Source: an uncultured Actinomycetes bacterium | GTDB lineage: Bacteria; Actinomycetota; Actinomycetes; Nanopelagicales; Nanopelagicaceae | Assembly: GCA_937864205.1 (NCBI GenBank) | Contig: CALMJB010000017.1 | Coordinates: 1 to 12,116 of the forward strand | Length of the DNA stretch: 12,116 nucleotides | Direction: 5' to 3' | In this document: piece by piece, positions 5,721-12,116 of the stretch | Numbering within the stretch: position 1 is the first letter of the stretch | Layout of the letters: every line of letters starts with the position of its first letter | Translations under genes and position numbers: made by a program | Notes under the pieces: model-generated | The model's database searches: none | Seen by the model: only the letters and a program-made list of their open reading frames with translations | What the model was told of the DNA's origin: nothing

Positions 5721-6563
5721 CGTAGCCAAACCATCTCGGTGGAGTTCTTTCCACCCAAGGATCAAATTGGCGAAGATCGTCTTTGGCAAGCCATGTCAGC
5801 GTTTCGTTCGCTCAAACCAGATTTTGTTTCCGTGACTTATGGTGCCGGTGGCTCAACTCGAGATCGCACTATAAATATTGCAAGTCAAATTACCAAGCGC
5901 ACCGGCATTCCAACTATCGCACATCTAACTTGCGTCGGTTCTACCAAAGAAGATTTAAATAAAATTTTAAATAAATATAAATCTGCTGGCATCAAAAGTA
6001 TTTTGGCACTGCGCGGAGATCCTACAAATGGACCAGAATCAGAATGGGTGAGTACTCCGGGCGGTTTTGATCATGCTGATGAATTAGTAGCACTTGCAAA
6101 AACTGAGCATGATTTCGAGGTAGGAGTAGCCGCTTTTCCAGATCTACATCCAGCAACTAAGAATTTTGAATTAGATATAAAAGTTTTACTGCGTAAAGAG
6201 GAACTCGGCGCTGAATTTGCCACCACACAGTTTTTCTTCGGATCTCATAAGTGGCAAAAAATTGTCAATGAATTAGCAAAACACGGAAGTAAATTGCCAA
6301 TATATGCTGGCATATTGCCAATTACAAATCACAAACAATTGAATAGATTTGCAAAATTATCCGGAACTGAAGTGCCATTAGACGTTGCGCTTAAGTTTGA
6401 AAAAAATCAAGATGATGCTGAGTACCAAAGAAAATTGGGTATTGAATTAGCAACGCAATTGTGCGCAGAGCTTTTAGATTTAGGCGTCCCTGGGTTACAT
6501 TTTTTTACAATGAATAATTCAGCGGCAACATTAGAAATTGTTAAAAATCTTGGAATCAATTAG
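5718..6563 (+). CDS. metF: 5,10-methylenetetrahydrofolate reductase
   Basis: This 281-residue cytosolic TIM-barrel flavoenzyme should reduce methylene-THF to methyl-THF for methionine synthesis. The N-terminal VEFFPPKD carries the catalytic glutamate (residue 9, equivalent to Glu28 of E. coli MetF). VTYGAGGSTRDRT (39-51), HLTCVGSTKEDL (69-80), LALRGDP (96-102, with the flavin-contacting aspartate at 101, equivalent to Asp120), FATTQFFF (167-174) and a final GLHFFTMN are all family hallmarks. I use ATG 5718; an in-frame TTG at 5709 would add three residues. Only 25 nt separate it from the divergent crtE start, so its promoter probably lies in the crtE 5' coding end. A role in carotenoid synthesis is not expected; metF beside a polyprenyl synthetase is a recurring actinobacterial arrangement. 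Confidence 0.95.
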   Translation: MRSQTISVEFFPPKDQIGEDRLWQAMSAFRSLKPDFVSVTYGAGGSTRDRTINIASQITKRTGIPTIAHLTCVGSTKEDLNKILNKYKSAGIKSILALRGDPTNGPESEWVSTPGGFDHADELVALAKTEHDFEVGVAAFPDLHPATKNFELDIKVLLRKEELGAEFATTQFFFGSHKWQKIVNELAKHGSKLPIYAGILPITNHKQLNRFAKLSGTEVPLDVALKFEKNQDDAEYQRKLGIELATQLCAELLDLGVPGLHFFTMNNSAATLEIVKNLGIN

Positions 6564-6586
6564 ATAGAAAGAAGCGCGGCTGAGCC

Positions 6587-7201
6587 TTGAATTTACAAGA
6601 ATATTTAAATAAGTGGTCAGCACTTCACGGCAATGCAAAATTATCTAAAGTGGTGACCGGCTGGTTGCGAATCTCTTACTGGATCGTAAAGCCAATAATG
6701 AAAATTGGTGTATCTGCCAATGCGATTTCCGTGCTTGGTTTAGTTTTAGGAGTTTTAACTTACTTACAAGCAAAATCTGTATTTGCGATTCTATGGATTG
6801 CGCTCTCATTAATTTGCGATGGATTAGATGGTACGGTCGCAATTCTTAAAGGGACAACCAGTAAATTTGGCGCAGTATTTGATTCGGTGATTGATCGAGC
6901 CACTGAAGTTTTCTGGTTATTAGCGCTCTATGAAATTGGTTTATCACCAATTTTGCTGATGATTTTCTTTTTAATTTCTAGTTTGCAAGAGTATTTGCGT
7001 GCCAGAGCTGGTGGAGTCGGATTCACTTCTGTTGCAGTCGTCACATGGGCAGAGCGCCCAGTCCGCGCGATTTTCATATTTATGATCTTGATTGGTTATC
7101 AAATTAATTTTGCTTATTTAACTTGGATTGTGTGGTTAATGCTGGTACTGCAATCAACTGCATTTATAAAATTATCTTTAATTATTAAGAAATCGCTTTA
7201 A
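6587..7201 (+). CDS. CDP-alcohol phosphatidyltransferase family membrane enzyme, substrate unknown
   Basis: This 204-residue multi-pass membrane protein transfers a phosphoalcohol group from a CDP-linked donor, the family chemistry behind PgsA and phosphatidylinositol phosphate synthase. The catalytic motif runs from D78 to D103: DGLDG at 78-82, A85, G95, D99 and D103, with spacing matching DxxDGxxAR(x8)GxxxDxxxD. The usual arginine after A85 is isoleucine here, which suggests a subfamily rather than classical PgsA. The start is TTG at 6587: an in-frame TGA lies directly upstream (6581-6583), and the N-terminal LNKWSALHGNAKLSKVV matches what I know of related actinobacterial proteins. It follows metF by 23 nt and is probably co-transcribed. 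Its stop overlaps that of the convergent crtD-like gene. Product could be a phospholipid or an inositol-type lipid. Confidence 0.85.
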   Translation: MNLQEYLNKWSALHGNAKLSKVVTGWLRISYWIVKPIMKIGVSANAISVLGLVLGVLTYLQAKSVFAILWIALSLICDGLDGTVAILKGTTSKFGAVFDSVIDRATEVFWLLALYEIGLSPILLMIFFLISSLQEYLRARAGGVGFTSVAVVTWAERPVRAIFIFMILIGYQINFAYLTWIVWLMLVLQSTAFIKLSLIIKKSL

Positions 7202-8682
7202 GCTTTTCCAATCGCATTCGCGACAATCTCTGCACTGATTCCAACCAGAGGTAAACCGCCACCGGGATGAGCCGAACCGCCGACTAAGAACAAGCCTGAT
7301 ACCGCACCACGATTTTTTGCACGCCAAAAAGCGGCGCGGGGGGAATTACTCGAAGTGCCATAAATTGCACCACCGGGCGCAAACGCGTATTTCTCTAAAT
7401 CTAACGGTGAACGGAATTCCTTTTTAATCAATCGGTTTGTCACTTGTAAACCCAAATCGTCGAGTCTTTTGATTAGTTTTTCACCATAGGCATTTGATTT
7501 ACCGCGCCAATCAAAACCGTTTTGCAGATCGTGAATTGGAGCATTGACCAACACAAACCAACTTTCGGTGGTTGGATCTTTAACCATACTCGGATCATTT
7601 GGGGCACAGATATAAATTGTTGGATCGGAAACTGGAACTTTCATTTTGAAAATCTGATCAAACTCAGCATCGTAATCTTTAGGAAAGAAAACATTGTGGT
7701 GATTAAGTTTTACCTCAGACTTTCGTAATCCAAGTAGCAAAGAAAAACCGGCTAAAGATTTATCGACTCGGGCAATTGATTTTCGGGCTTTTCTTACCGC
7801 ATTCGTTTTACTTTCAATCAACTTTTCATAAGTTAAGCCGGCGTCCGCATTTGAAACTACTAGATCTACCGCAATGGTTTCCCCACCGGTGAGCTTTATA
7901 CCCGTTACTTTTCTATTGTCAGTGATAATTTGTTCAACTTCAGTGTTAGTTCGAATACTCACACCTAAATCTAAATTTCGCTGCTCAAGCGCGATAGCAA
8001 GTTTTCCAATTCCACCTTTTATGTGCCAAGCTCCAAAAGTTGCTTCGATGAATGCGATGGTCAAAAGCACTGCCGGTGCGCTGCGCGGATCACTACCGCT
8101 GTAAGTTGCATACCTATCGATAATCATTTGCAGGTGAGCATCTAAATCAATTTTTTTACCAAACCGGCGCAAACTTTGATTTGGCGCAATGGTTCTTAAG
8201 CGACTAACAAAATTAGGTTTTCTCATCAGTTGCCAAGCAGATTTCAACTCTGATTCGATGAAATCAATGCGCGATGCATCCCACATTCGTTCGGCTCGTT
8301 CAATCACCTGTTGCCACTGTTTTGCAGAATTAGCTCCCAATACATTTGAAATCTGCAAATAAGTTTTCGGATTCGATAAGTTGGCAAAGTCAAGCTTTTT
8401 ACCATCGGCAAATTGATAGGTGAATGCCGGATCAACTGGCTCTAGATCTAAAACATGTTCCAGTCGTTTACCGGTTTTAGTAAATAGTTCACGATAAACC
8501 GCCGGTAAAGTTAATAGCGATGGTCCGGTGTCAAAGGCAAAACCATCAATCCATTCGGTGCGACACTTACCACCGACCACATTTGATTGTTCAAATATCT
8601 CAACTTTGTGACCGGCTTTTGCCAATCTGGCTGCCACCGACAAACCACCGATGCCGGCGCCAATCACCGCTACCTTTGCCAT
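7198..8682 (-). CDS. crtD: Second CrtI-family carotenoid desaturase, CrtD-like (1-hydroxycarotenoid 3,4-desaturase)
   Basis: This 494-residue FAD enzyme is a clear paralogue of the CrtI at 3131-4615. It has GxGxxG at residues 8-13 (GAGIGG), a ribose-binding glutamate at 31, GGKCRTE, and DTGPSLLTLP at 51-60. The C-terminal signature is GGSAHPGGGLPLV (468-480), differing from GSGTQPGVGVPMV of CrtI and closer to the CrtD/CrtN side of the family. By context, directly after a glycosyltransferase and a CruF-type hydratase, the best call is CrtD, which adds the 3,4 double bond to a 1-hydroxy psi end. Alternatives are CrtN/CrtP-like or CrtO-like oxidases. The ATG at 8682 touches the upstream stop (TAAATG), so it is translationally coupled and last in its operon. 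Confidence 0.72.
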   Translation of the reverse strand: MAKVAVIGAGIGGLSVAARLAKAGHKVEIFEQSNVVGGKCRTEWIDGFAFDTGPSLLTLPAVYRELFTKTGKRLEHVLDLEPVDPAFTYQFADGKKLDFANLSNPKTYLQISNVLGANSAKQWQQVIERAERMWDASRIDFIESELKSAWQLMRKPNFVSRLRTIAPNQSLRRFGKKIDLDAHLQMIIDRYATYSGSDPRSAPAVLLTIAFIEATFGAWHIKGGIGKLAIALEQRNLDLGVSIRTNTEVEQIITDNRKVTGIKLTGGETIAVDLVVSNADAGLTYEKLIESKTNAVRKARKSIARVDKSLAGFSLLLGLRKSEVKLNHHNVFFPKDYDAEFDQIFKMKVPVSDPTIYICAPNDPSMVKDPTTESWFVLVNAPIHDLQNGFDWRGKSNAYGEKLIKRLDDLGLQVTNRLIKKEFRSPLDLEKYAFAPGGAIYGTSSNSPRAAFWRAKNRGAVSGLFLVGGSAHPGGGLPLVGISAEIVANAIGKA

Positions 8683-9774
8683 TTAAATTAACTTCCGATC
8701 TCGCCAAGTTAAGGTACCTTGAAATTTTCCAATCCATGAAGTTATGAACAAATACAACAAAGTTGCGATCGCTAACGGGTGAAATATTACAGAGCGAAAA
8801 TCGCTACCGGTTTTTAAAGTCGCCAGCAATCTAGAAATAAGAATAAAAATTACTGAATATGTGAAAAATATATTGGTTGAGAAATATATAAAGTTAAGCA
8901 CTCCGGTTATAAATAAAATTAAAAATGCGACCAAACTGCCAATGATTCCGCCAAAACCTGCCCAAAGTGATTTTCGATAACCGCCAAATAAATCAGCGGT
9001 TGATTCATACATTAAGCAGCTGCTTATTTTGCTGCCATTAATTACTCCACCCAAGTAATTGGCAGCCGTTAATTTTCGGGCAAGTTGCAAGTCATCTAAT
9101 ACTTGATTTTTTACCGAGCGATGCCCATCAACCGAAAAGTATGCCTGCTTTTTAACGATTAAGAATTGGCCATTAGCCACAATCATGCTTTTGATTTTAA
9201 ATCGATGTGCAATGGCAAGCGGAATGCTGCTTAACCACGACCACTGCAGAAGTGGTTGAAATATAAAAGGGATAAAACCACGGGTTAATTGTTTTGGGTA
9301 AGGGGAAATGAAATCCCACGACGGTTTTTCAGTTATTGCTGCGGCAATGGCATTTTGATTAAGGCGAACATCTGCATCTAGAAATACCAAATAATCTGGT
9401 TGAAAATCCTGCTCAGCCTTTTGCGCCAACTGCCATGATGCCCATAATTTTCCTAACCAACCATTTGGTAATTCTTGAGCTGTAACTCTGGTTATTCCAG
9501 TTTCATTATTAATTATCTTGTAGGTGCCATCACTAGAAAAATCATCGAGCGCATAAATGTTGTATTGCGTAAGTAATTTCTGCGATTTAGCGGAAGCAAG
9601 ACTGGCCTGAACATTATTAATTTCATTGCGAAAGGGAATTAAGATGGCAACTTTTTTTGATATTGAGTTTGCGCGAGCTGGCTTAGCGCTAGCTAAAGTA
9701 AAGAAATTGAACACCGCCAATACTGCGGCGAGAGCTGCAAGAATGAGACAAATTGGAGCTACAAGTTCAACCAT
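8683..9774 (-). CDS. Family 2 glycosyltransferase, CruC/CrtQ-like, likely carotenoid glycosyltransferase
   Basis: This 363-residue membrane-anchored GT-A enzyme starts with a hydrophobic helix (residues 4-28). The catalytic domain includes KVAILIPFRNE (41-51), the nucleotide-sugar-binding pair in ALDDFSSDGT (75-84), the DxD-like metal motif FLDADV (131-136) and the acceptor-base region LDDLQLAR (226-233). Three or four C-terminal hydrophobic segments (about 275-350) follow, and it ends in TWRDRKLI. This layout is shared with GT2 enzymes that glycosylate carotenoids. By context it should add a sugar to the hydroxyl made by CruF. The sugar cannot be predicted. I use ATG 9774, whose A shares the last base of the cruF stop (TGATG); a TTG one codon earlier is possible. 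A lipid or protein acceptor remains an alternative. Confidence 0.8.
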   Translation of the reverse strand: MVELVAPICLILAALAAVLAVFNFFTLASAKPARANSISKKVAILIPFRNEINNVQASLASAKSQKLLTQYNIYALDDFSSDGTYKIINNETGITRVTAQELPNGWLGKLWASWQLAQKAEQDFQPDYLVFLDADVRLNQNAIAAAITEKPSWDFISPYPKQLTRGFIPFIFQPLLQWSWLSSIPLAIAHRFKIKSMIVANGQFLIVKKQAYFSVDGHRSVKNQVLDDLQLARKLTAANYLGGVINGSKISSCLMYESTADLFGGYRKSLWAGFGGIIGSLVAFLILFITGVLNFIYFSTNIFFTYSVIFILISRLLATLKTGSDFRSVIFHPLAIATLLYLFITSWIGKFQGTLTWRDRKLI

Positions 9775-10607
9775 CAAAGTTGCTCAGGTGGGCCAAACCG
9801 GCGCGAAAATAGATATGGCAACAAAATCAAGGCAAATGCGACGCCGCCAAGTAATGCAATTCCGGGACGGTCAAAGAAAAATAGATTTCCAATAACCCCG
9901 CTAAACCAACTCCAGATTAAAAAGAAATCTATTACGCGAATTAGTGCACCAGATTTTCTACGATCTTGTGGCAATAACAAATGCAGTAACGCCATCAGAC
10001 CCATGCCGGTTAATAACCAACCAATCGAATTGGAAATTGGAATATTTGGTGAGTAGGGAAGCGCTGGCCCATCAAATTTCCAGGTCCATCTACCGGCGTT
10101 AACCATTTGTGGGTCTAAGAAAATATCCCAAGCCATCAAACCAAATCCGCCTACTAAGAAAACCCAGTGCTTGCTGATTCGACGAGCCGCGATTAAAAGC
10201 GGATGTGCCAACATCACCCACGCAAATGGCACTACCAGTGGAACGCCGTAAATGAAATAACCAAGAGATCCGTCATAACTGTAATTTCCAAAGGGCCATC
10301 CGGTTCGACTGCCAATTTGTTCAATGATGAGTGCGTAAGAAAAAGTTAAAGACAGATATGTAATTGCATAACCAAAACCATATGCAAACCAAGCATGCAA
10401 ACACATTGCACCTGCGCCCCAATAAACAGTTGCGATGGTTATAAGTCGTAACCATTCCTGCATATCTTTATCTGTCGAACCATCCAAAAGCGGATAAGAG
10501 ATTTGCAGTGCAACCGCTACACCTAAAACTAAAAGTAATGTAATTCTTCGCAGTGGGGATAAACCTCGGCGCGCGCGCAATCTTGGACTGAATTGGCGAA
10601 TCGACAT
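9774..10607 (-). CDS. cruF: CruF-type carotenoid 1,2-hydratase (DUF422 family)
   Basis: This 277-residue membrane protein has about seven hydrophobic segments. The family's conserved polar features sit between them: E96, TGWPFGNYSY (102-111), WDIFLDP (160-166) followed by NAGRWTW, and PISNSIGW (190-197). CruF proteins add water across the terminal C-1/C-2 double bond of an acyclic psi end, giving a tertiary 1-hydroxyl. Relatives are gamma-carotene 1',2'-hydratase of cyanobacteria and Deinococcus and bisanhydrobacterioruberin hydratase of haloarchaea. An acyclic end must survive cyclisation for it to act, which implies that CrtYc/CrtYd leaves at least part of the pool as gamma-carotene. The ATG at 10607 lies 14 nt after the CrtA-like gene's stop with a weak ribosome binding site. 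The N-terminus is arginine-rich (RLRARRG), consistent with a cytoplasmic start. Confidence 0.88.
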   Translation of the reverse strand: MSIRQFSPRLRARRGLSPLRRITLLLVLGVAVALQISYPLLDGSTDKDMQEWLRLITIATVYWGAGAMCLHAWFAYGFGYAITYLSLTFSYALIIEQIGSRTGWPFGNYSYDGSLGYFIYGVPLVVPFAWVMLAHPLLIAARRISKHWVFLVGGFGLMAWDIFLDPQMVNAGRWTWKFDGPALPYSPNIPISNSIGWLLTGMGLMALLHLLLPQDRRKSGALIRVIDFFLIWSWFSGVIGNLFFFDRPGIALLGGVAFALILLPYLFSRRFGPPEQL

Positions 10608-10621
10608 GTGCTAATTCTGCC

Positions 10622-11314
10622 TTATAGAACTCCGCGCTTTTCTAACACTTTGAACCTGGCAAATAACTCTTCGGCATACCAATTTAACTCTTTGGTGCGG
10701 GCGATGACTTTCTGATGCGGCGCATCTTTATATGCAAATTGCCTAAGAGCAGATTGATCCCGCCAAATGGAAAATGTTCCCTGTAATCCAATTGGTGCTT
10801 CACCTATTCCAATTGCATTAATCAACCCATCAGAATTGTGCAAGCTACTTGTCACTGGTGGAACGGAACGCCAAAACACAATATTTTGGTGCCACTTTAT
10901 TCTTGCGCGGGTGATCGCAGCTATCTCAGTATTCTCATTAGTTAAAGGTTTTAGTTCGGTTCTGTTTAATGAATTTATTTCATAAGCGAAAGGTGTTTGC
11001 TTTGACCATTTTCCGTGTGCTGAAATTGGTTCTAGCAAAACTCGAAACTCGGAAGTAGCGATTTTGCGCCACTGCCGAATTGCTTTTGAATTATCTAGCA
11101 AATCTAAATTAGTTCTATCAATTGTGACTAGTAATCCCCACCGAGTTAGATCGGCATCATTTAAATTGAAAGTTTTCCCTTTTCCGGTTCCCAAAAGTTT
11201 TACAAATTTGATTCCGGGAAATCTGCGCAACATAAGGCGATGAAACGCCATGAAAAAAAGCGCATTTAAAATATTGATTCGGCGGATTCGCCAAAAATAA
11301 ATGACAGTTATCAA
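10622..11314 (-). CDS. crtA: CrtA-like carotenoid monooxygenase (spheroidene monooxygenase family)
   Basis: This 230-residue protein resembles the purple-bacterial spheroidene monooxygenase along its whole length. It has FVKLLGTGKGKTF (37-49), GKWSKQTPF (101-109), AITRARI (133-139), FWRSVP (147-152) and GIGEAP (169-174). GTFSIWRDQSALRQFAY (179-195), a conserved PH at 199-200 and NWYAEELFARF (211-221) complete the match. CrtA inserts a keto group at C-2 of 1-methoxy or 1-hydroxy psi ends. With CruF and CrtD-like genes directly downstream, a 2-keto-1-hydroxy end group is a reasonable inference. The start is TTG 11314-11312, 2 nt after the hydrolase stop; ITVIYFWRI fits the expected first strand, and the next ATG would remove conserved sequence. 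Family membership is firm, but the exact oxidation position is not. Confidence 0.85.
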   Translation of the reverse strand: MITVIYFWRIRRINILNALFFMAFHRLMLRRFPGIKFVKLLGTGKGKTFNLNDADLTRWGLLVTIDRTNLDLLDNSKAIRQWRKIATSEFRVLLEPISAHGKWSKQTPFAYEINSLNRTELKPLTNENTEIAAITRARIKWHQNIVFWRSVPPVTSSLHNSDGLINAIGIGEAPIGLQGTFSIWRDQSALRQFAYKDAPHQKVIARTKELNWYAEELFARFKVLEKRGVL

Positions 11315-11316
11315 AA

Positions 11317-12114
11317 TTAATTTGCTGCCTGGATTTGATTTGTGGTTTCAAATATTTCCGCCAGTACCTCTTCAGTGCTATCCCACATTGGGGCATGACC
11401 TGAACTGGGCAGAATTACCCACTTTGAATGTTTGGGGGAAAGGGTTCGCTCTTGGCAGGTTTTTGCCGGCAAGGAACGGTCACTGTCTCCAAAAATTATT
11501 GTGACCGGAATTTTGCTGGCCACATCGCGTTCAAATCTTTTGTGCAACATGCCATTCCATACTGGAAAATATCCATCGGCTTTCGACATTGCGACAACCG
11601 CATCAAGACAAATCTCATAATCTAATTCGCGCCACCTAGGTGAAACTGATTCAAAGCCAATCTGTTTACCAAATGTGTATTTGAGTAATTTAGGTGCTGG
11701 TTTAACTAATGTTTTTGCCATTCCGCGCACCATGAATTCAGCTGGAAATTTGTTGGTGAATGGAGTTAGCCACAAACCTGCCGGCGCTAACCCCACATAA
11801 CTTAAAACTGATTCTGGAAAATCTGCCGAGATTTCTAATCCAATCCAGCCACCCAGAGAGTTTCCAACCAAATGGAATTTGTTAATGCCATTTTCCTGCA
11901 AATTTTTCATCACTAATTTTCCAAGCGAATTTGGGTCCATGTTTTGAGCTGAGTTCAACGGGGTATCGCCGTGCCCCGGCAGATCTAATGTAATGACTTC
12001 AAATTGCTCGGAAAGTTTTGGAATCAGCGGTTTCCAAGCGGTGCTAGCCGAACCCATCCCATGAATTAAAACAATTGGGGTGCCGCTGCCAAAACGATTT
12101 AGCTTTAATTTCAT
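11317..12114 (-). CDS. Alpha/beta-fold hydrolase, substrate unknown
   Basis: This 265-residue protein has the complete alpha/beta-hydrolase machinery: oxyanion-loop HGMG (18-21), DLPGHG (44-49), nucleophile elbow GNSLGG with Ser86, an acid in FGDSDRSLPA (D210 or D212) and the catalytic histidine in SSGHAP (H240). A lid-like helical insertion around 110-190 is rich in hydrophobic residues, suggesting a lipophilic substrate. No signal peptide is visible, so it is probably cytosolic or peripheral. The ATG at 12114 is almost at the window edge, so the upstream promoter is not visible and an earlier start cannot be excluded. It appears to head the operon with crtA-like, cruF, GT2 and crtD-like, 2 nt before the crtA-like start. 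A role in carotenoid ester or lipid handling is only suggested by position. Confidence 0.88.
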   Translation of the reverse strand: MKLKLNRFGSGTPIVLIHGMGSASTAWKPLIPKLSEQFEVITLDLPGHGDTPLNSAQNMDPNSLGKLVMKNLQENGINKFHLVGNSLGGWIGLEISADFPESVLSYVGLAPAGLWLTPFTNKFPAEFMVRGMAKTLVKPAPKLLKYTFGKQIGFESVSPRWRELDYEICLDAVVAMSKADGYFPVWNGMLHKRFERDVASKIPVTIIFGDSDRSLPAKTCQERTLSPKHSKWVILPSSGHAPMWDSTEEVLAEIFETTNQIQAAN

Positions 12115-12116
12115 AA

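Noticed and set aside
5693..5758. 22-residue N-terminal extension of CrtE
   Set aside because: It overlaps the divergent metF start, is not family-like, and lies upstream of the CATAAT element.
7198..8682. Carotenoid ketolase CrtO or a CrtN-type desaturase
   Set aside because: It is in the same superfamily, but the neighbouring CruF and GT2 genes and the GGSAHPGGGLPLV signature fit CrtD better; the assignment stays moderate.
9626..9895. 89-aa plus-strand open frame with alanine/arginine-rich sequence
   Set aside because: It is antisense to the well-supported GT2 and CruF genes, has no family resemblance and is low in complexity.
1..12116. Mobile elements, CRISPR arrays, tRNA/rRNA genes
   Set aside because: No transposase, direct-repeat array, cloverleaf or rRNA-like sequence was seen on either strand.

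Overview
The window looks like chromosomal DNA from a small-genome, fairly AT-rich actinobacterium. The best guess is a freshwater planktonic lineage of the acI/Nanopelagicales type. This rests on a split heterodimeric lycopene cyclase (crtYc/crtYd, an actinobacterial trait), a GGPP synthase divergent from metF, a PknB/PknL-type Ser/Thr kinase, AT-rich third codon positions, and extremely tight packing. Nearly every junction is an overlap or a gap of a few bases. The taxon is an inference; no marker gene is present. I saw no insertion sequence, tRNA, rRNA, CRISPR array or rho-independent terminator, and no gene-free stretch over 300 bases.

Layout. (1) 1-1490, minus strand: a TPP-riboswitch-like leader, then a PnuC-family transporter (probably the thiamine transporter PnuT), an overlapping P-loop small-molecule kinase of the uridine-kinase type, and the 5' part of a Ser/Thr protein kinase that runs off the left edge. 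(2) 1512-2146, plus strand: crtYc-crtYd, overlapping by 4 nt. (3) 5692-2150, minus strand: crtE-crtI-crtB, ending 3 nt from crtYd in a convergent arrangement. (4) 5718-7201, plus strand: metF and a CDP-alcohol phosphatidyltransferase, divergent from crtE. (5) 12114-7198, minus strand: a tightly coupled five-gene unit of alpha/beta hydrolase, CrtA-like monooxygenase, CruF-like hydratase, GT2 glycosyltransferase and a second CrtI-family desaturase (CrtD-like). Its last stop codon overlaps that of the phosphatidyltransferase.

How the genes fit together. CrtE, CrtB and CrtI should give GGPP, phytoene and lycopene, and CrtYc/CrtYd should cyclise one or both ends. The five-gene unit carries the known toolkit for decorating an open psi end: 1,2-hydration (CruF), 3,4-desaturation (CrtD), 2-oxidation (CrtA) and glycosylation (GT2). 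The predicted end product is a monocyclic hydroxy- or keto-carotenoid glycoside, resembling salinixanthin, myxoxanthophyll or deinoxanthin types. Such a pigment could be membrane-protective or an antenna for a rhodopsin encoded elsewhere. No rhodopsin or carotene-cleaving oxygenase is present here.

The main non-carotenoid observation is the TPP-riboswitch-like leader in front of the PnuC-family gene. It re-assigns the transporter to thiamine and places a P-loop kinase of unknown substrate in the same transcript, making it a candidate vitamin-trapping kinase.
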